From: Sphingomonadaceae bacterium
Lineage (GTDB): Bacteria; Pseudomonadota; Alphaproteobacteria; Sphingomonadales; Sphingomonadaceae
NCBI GenBank assembly: GCA_004282995.1
Contig: SHLU01000011.1
Location: forward strand, 1-24,212
Length of the DNA stretch: 24,212 bases
Direction of reading: 5' to 3'
In this document: in pieces, positions 21,710 through 24,212 of the stretch
How positions within the stretch are numbered: position 1 is the stretch's first letter
How the letters are laid out: every line of letters starts with the position of its first letter
The notes under the pieces: generated by a model
What the model saw: only the letters and a program-made list of their open reading frames with translations
The model's database searches: none
What the model was told of the DNA's origin: nothing
Made by a program: the position numbers and the translations under genes

Positions 21710-23409
21710 GCCGCCCCCATCTTGGCGGTATATTCCTCGGTATAGCGGTCACGCAGCGTTCGCTTGTCAACCTTCTGCGTACCCAGCCGAGGCAAGGTTT
21801 CCTCCGCTTTCCAGTAGACGGTCGGCTGCTTGAAGGAGGCCAGTCGCTCCTTGAGGAAGTCGCGTAGGCCCTCCTCGGTCAGACCGCTGCCTTTCTTGGG
21901 CAGGAAGACCGCACCGACGATTTCGCCATAGCGTTCGTCCGGCAGGCCAAAGACCGAGCATTCGGCCACATCCTCATGCGCGTAGATTGCTTCTTCGACC
22001 TCGATACAGGTGATGTTCTCGCCGCCGCGGATAATGATGTCTTTCTTGCGGTCGACGATGAACAGGTAATCGTCCTCGTCGAGCCGGCCGAGATCGCCGG
22101 TGCGAAAATACATGTCATCGGTGAAAGCAGCCTTGGTCGCGCCCTCGTTGTTCCAATAGCCGAGGAAATTACAAATTGTACGGATGCAAACTTCGCCGAC
22201 CTGGCCTTGCGGAACCGGCTTGCCCTGGTCGTCGAGGATGGCGAGGTCGACCAGCGGACGGCTGGCCTTGCCTGTGCTCGACGGCTTGGCGAGATAGTTC
22301 TCGTTGAAGTTGCCGCAGCCCACGCCATTGGTCTCGGTCAGGCCATAGCCGAGCAGCGGATTGCCGGACGGAAACGCGTCCTTGATCTTGGTGACATGCT
22401 CGGGCGGTCGCGGTGCGCCGCCAGCAGCCCAGCCGGAACAGGTCGAGACATCGTATTTGTCGCGTTCGGGATGGGTCGCCATTTCATAGGTCATCAAGGG
22501 GACACCGGCGAAATAGCTTACTTTCTCGTCCTGGATCAGCTGCAGCGCGGTCCCGGCATCCCACTTCGGCATCAGAACGACCTTGCGGCCCAGCGCATAG
22601 CTTTGCAGCAACAGCGGAACCTCGCCGGTCACGTGGAACAGCGGCACCGCCAGCAAGGCGCAGGCCTGGCTGGTCGGCGCATCGCCCGTGCTGTCGAGAT
22701 AGGAGAACGCCATCAAAGATTGCAGCGCGTAGCTCATCGCCCCGTGGACGACGCCGCGATGGTCCGAATAGGCGCCCTTGGAGAGCCCGGTCGAACCCGA
22801 AGTGTAGAGCACGGTGCACAAATCGTCCGGCCCGAGGTCGAGCGGGTTAACGGTGGATGGATCGCCCCATGCCACCTTGAGACCGGTAGCAGGATCGCAG
22901 CCGTGGTCGAACAGGACCACCTTGGCGCCATGGTCTGTTCCGTCGAGTCGCTTGGCCCGGCCGGCATCGGCGAACACCAGCTTGCAATCGACCAGGTCGA
23001 TCGCAGCGGCCAGTTCATCGCCATTGGAAAAGCCATTGAGCAGGGTGGCGCAGCCGCCGCCCATGATGATGCCCATGTACAGCACGATCCAGTTGGCCGA
23101 ATTGCGAGCGGCGATACCGACGGGATCGCCCTTTTTCATGCCGTGATCGGCCTGGAGGCCTGCTGCCACAGCCAGCGCCGCTTGCCAGGTTTCGCCAAAG
23201 GTCAGCCGGCAATCCCCATCGACGAGAAATTCGGCATCCTTGTGCTCGTTGCAATAGTGCGCGAAATAATGCGCCAGGCTGGGCGGAGCATTCTTGAGCG
23301 CCGGCATTTCGGTACCGTTGCGAGTGAACGGCACCGTTTCCGCAGGAGCGCCCTCGGCGGTCAGCTTGTCCATGATCGCGTCGAGGGTCTTGTCGAGCTC
23401 GGTAGGCAT
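21706..23409 (-). CDS. Acyl-CoA synthetase (class I adenylate-forming enzyme)
   Basis: Activates a carboxylic acid to acyl-AMP and then acyl-CoA. The start ATG 23409 is chosen (GGAG 10 bases upstream); the upstream open frame is not protein-like. In the 567-residue product the P-loop-like motif is TSGSTGLSKGA (203-213), the A5 motif YGLTE (355-359), the ribose-binding Asp D439 in RTGDLG, the hinge DRKKDIIIRGGENI and the catalytic lysine K549 (TQKVDKRTL). All key residues are intact. The substrate (medium or long-chain fatty acid, aromatic acid or other) is not readable. The stop overlaps the TTG start of glnD. Confidence 0.93.
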   Translation of the reverse strand: MPTELDKTLDAIMDKLTAEGAPAETVPFTRNGTEMPALKNAPPSLAHYFAHYCNEHKDAEFLVDGDCRLTFGETWQAALAVAAGLQADHGMKKGDPVGIAARNSANWIVLYMGIIMGGGCATLLNGFSNGDELAAAIDLVDCKLVFADAGRAKRLDGTDHGAKVVLFDHGCDPATGLKVAWGDPSTVNPLDLGPDDLCTVLYTSGSTGLSKGAYSDHRGVVHGAMSYALQSLMAFSYLDSTGDAPTSQACALLAVPLFHVTGEVPLLLQSYALGRKVVLMPKWDAGTALQLIQDEKVSYFAGVPLMTYEMATHPERDKYDVSTCSGWAAGGAPRPPEHVTKIKDAFPSGNPLLGYGLTETNGVGCGNFNENYLAKPSSTGKASRPLVDLAILDDQGKPVPQGQVGEVCIRTICNFLGYWNNEGATKAAFTDDMYFRTGDLGRLDEDDYLFIVDRKKDIIIRGGENITCIEVEEAIYAHEDVAECSVFGLPDERYGEIVGAVFLPKKGSGLTEEGLRDFLKERLASFKQPTVYWKAEETLPRLGTQKVDKRTLRDRYTEEYTAKMGAA

Positions 23410-23546
23410 CCTTGATCTTCTCCAGTCTGGCTTTGGCAAGCGTAGCTCTTGGGGTTTCGCCCGGTCGCCGCCTGTGCCAAAGGCTGCGCCGAGCAGATAG
23501 AGGTCGCATGCTCTCCTTGTGCGACATCGTGTAAAAGGGTTTGCCC

Positions 23547-24212
23547 GTGCTGTCACTATTGGCCGAAGCGGCCTCGCAACCGATCCAGTTTGCCGATCTC
23601 GGCCTGACCAAGGGTATCGACCTCGGCTTCTTCTACCTGCGGTTCTACTCGTTGGCCTACATACTCGGCCTGTTCCTGGCCTATTGGCACCTGTCGAAGA
23701 TGATCAAGGCGCCCGGCGCGCCGATGGCCCAGGCCCATGTCGACGACCTGTTTTTCTACTGCACGCTTGGTGTGATCTTTGGCGGTCGGCTGGGTTACGC
23801 GGCGTTCTATACCGGCGGCGAATCGTCCAAGCCGAACATGTTTACCAGCTTCACCCCGTCCGAAACTGTCAGCTGGGACCTGCTGAGGCTGTGGGACGGG
23901 GGCATGAGTTTCCACGGCGGAGTCATCGGCGTTGTTGTCGCGATCCTGTTTGTCGCCTGGCGCAACAACCTCAACTGGTTGCGCGTGTGTGACTACATCG
24001 CGGTCAACGTCCCGTTCGGCATGTTGCTCGGCCGGCTCGCCAATTTCGTCAACGGCGAGCTTTACGGCCGCGCCACCGACGCGCCGTGGGCGATGGTTTT
24101 CCCCGAAGATCCCGAGCAGATCGGCCGCCACCCCAGCCAGCTTTACCAGGCCGGGCTTGAAGGGCTGCTGATGATGGTCATCCTGCTGCTGCTGTTCTGG
24201 AACACCAAGGCG
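23547..24212 (+). CDS. lgt: Prolipoprotein diacylglyceryl transferase, 3' end cut off
   Basis: Transfers diacylglycerol from phosphatidylglycerol to the lipobox cysteine of prelipoproteins in the inner membrane, the first step of lipoprotein maturation; PstS in this window would be a client. The frame is open to the last base, giving 222 codons without a stop, so the gene continues beyond the window. The start is GTG 23547 with AAAGGG 7 bases upstream. Signatures include GGRLGYAAFY, LWDGGMSFHGG, the Lgt motif GRLANFVNGELYGR and HPSQLYQ, with several membrane segments. It is divergent from the acyl-CoA synthetase gene (137-base gap). Confidence 0.95.
   Translation, partial: MLSLLAEAASQPIQFADLGLTKGIDLGFFYLRFYSLAYILGLFLAYWHLSKMIKAPGAPMAQAHVDDLFFYCTLGVIFGGRLGYAAFYTGGESSKPNMFTSFTPSETVSWDLLRLWDGGMSFHGGVIGVVVAILFVAWRNNLNWLRVCDYIAVNVPFGMLLGRLANFVNGELYGRATDAPWAMVFPEDPEQIGRHPSQLYQAGLEGLLMMVILLLLFWNTKA

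Noticed and set aside
21976..23415. Long plus-strand open frame (479 codons) opposite the acyl-CoA synthetase gene
   Set aside because: It mirrors the codon pattern of a complete adenylate-forming enzyme; no recognisable motif and no ribosome-binding site.
23410..23556. N-terminal extension of the acyl-CoA synthetase up to 23556
   Set aside because: The extra 49 residues are Arg-rich and not family-like, and overlap the lgt start; ATG 23409 has a ribosome-binding site.
23015..23611. Minus-strand frame starting near a good AAGGAG upstream of the acyl-CoA synthetase
   Set aside because: It runs out of frame into the synthetase gene and its translation is low-complexity Arg/Ala; no conserved features.
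1..24212. CRISPR array, tRNA, transposon or prophage remnants
   Set aside because: No spaced short repeats, cloverleaf-like segments, transposase or integrase motifs or terminal inverted repeats were seen by eye; a tRNAscan or IS database search was not possible.

Overview
The window is GC-rich, densely coded bacterial chromosome with short intergenic gaps (none over 300 bases). Protein styles (SphX/PstS-like phosphate-binding lipoprotein beside an OprP-type porin, four-EF-hand exported protein, exported S9A peptidase, long three-domain aminopeptidase P, GlnD, FtsK, Lgt) suggest an alphaproteobacterium, most likely Sphingomonadales and Erythrobacteraceae-like. That placement is inferred from protein resemblance; no rRNA or other phylogenetic marker was compared. 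No tRNA, rRNA, IS element, integrase, phage gene or CRISPR array was seen, so this looks like core chromosome.

Layout. 1-244: C-terminal end of a probable HerA/YjgR-type ATPase, convergent with a minus-strand operon (241-2974) encoding an exported EF-hand protein, an OmpR-type response regulator and its histidine kinase. The EF-hand leader is structured and its Shine-Dalgarno lies in one arm of a perfect 8-bp hairpin. 3142-5861: cupin, VOC protein and aminopeptidase P, all minus. 5980-8552: an exported S9A oligopeptidase translationally coupled to a hotdog thioesterase, divergent from aminopeptidase P. 8569-9684: alanine dehydrogenase (minus). 9777-12470: a phosphate-starvation block with two PhoB-box-like 11-bp-period direct repeats, one before an OprP-like porin and one before pstS, closed by a strong hairpin. 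12483-17109 (minus): DUF389 membrane protein, FtsK and a degenerate ThiE-like barrel. 17108-17770: YggS PLP-binding protein, whose start codon overlaps that of the ThiE-like gene head to head. 17838-18716: OmpA-family protein. 18938-23409 (minus): GlnD and an acyl-CoA synthetase with overlapping stop and start codons. 23547-24212: 5' part of lgt, cut by the window end.

How the genes fit together. Two nutrient themes stand out: phosphate capture (outer-membrane porin plus periplasmic PstS) and nitrogen or peptide use (aminopeptidase P, S9A peptidase, alanine dehydrogenase, GlnD). The envelope is the third theme (EF-hand/two-component operon, OmpA protein, Lgt, DUF389, FtsK). The most promising new biology is the EF-hand/two-component operon with its hairpin leader, a candidate cation- or temperature-responsive regulatory unit. 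Most remaining genes are ordinary housekeeping genes.
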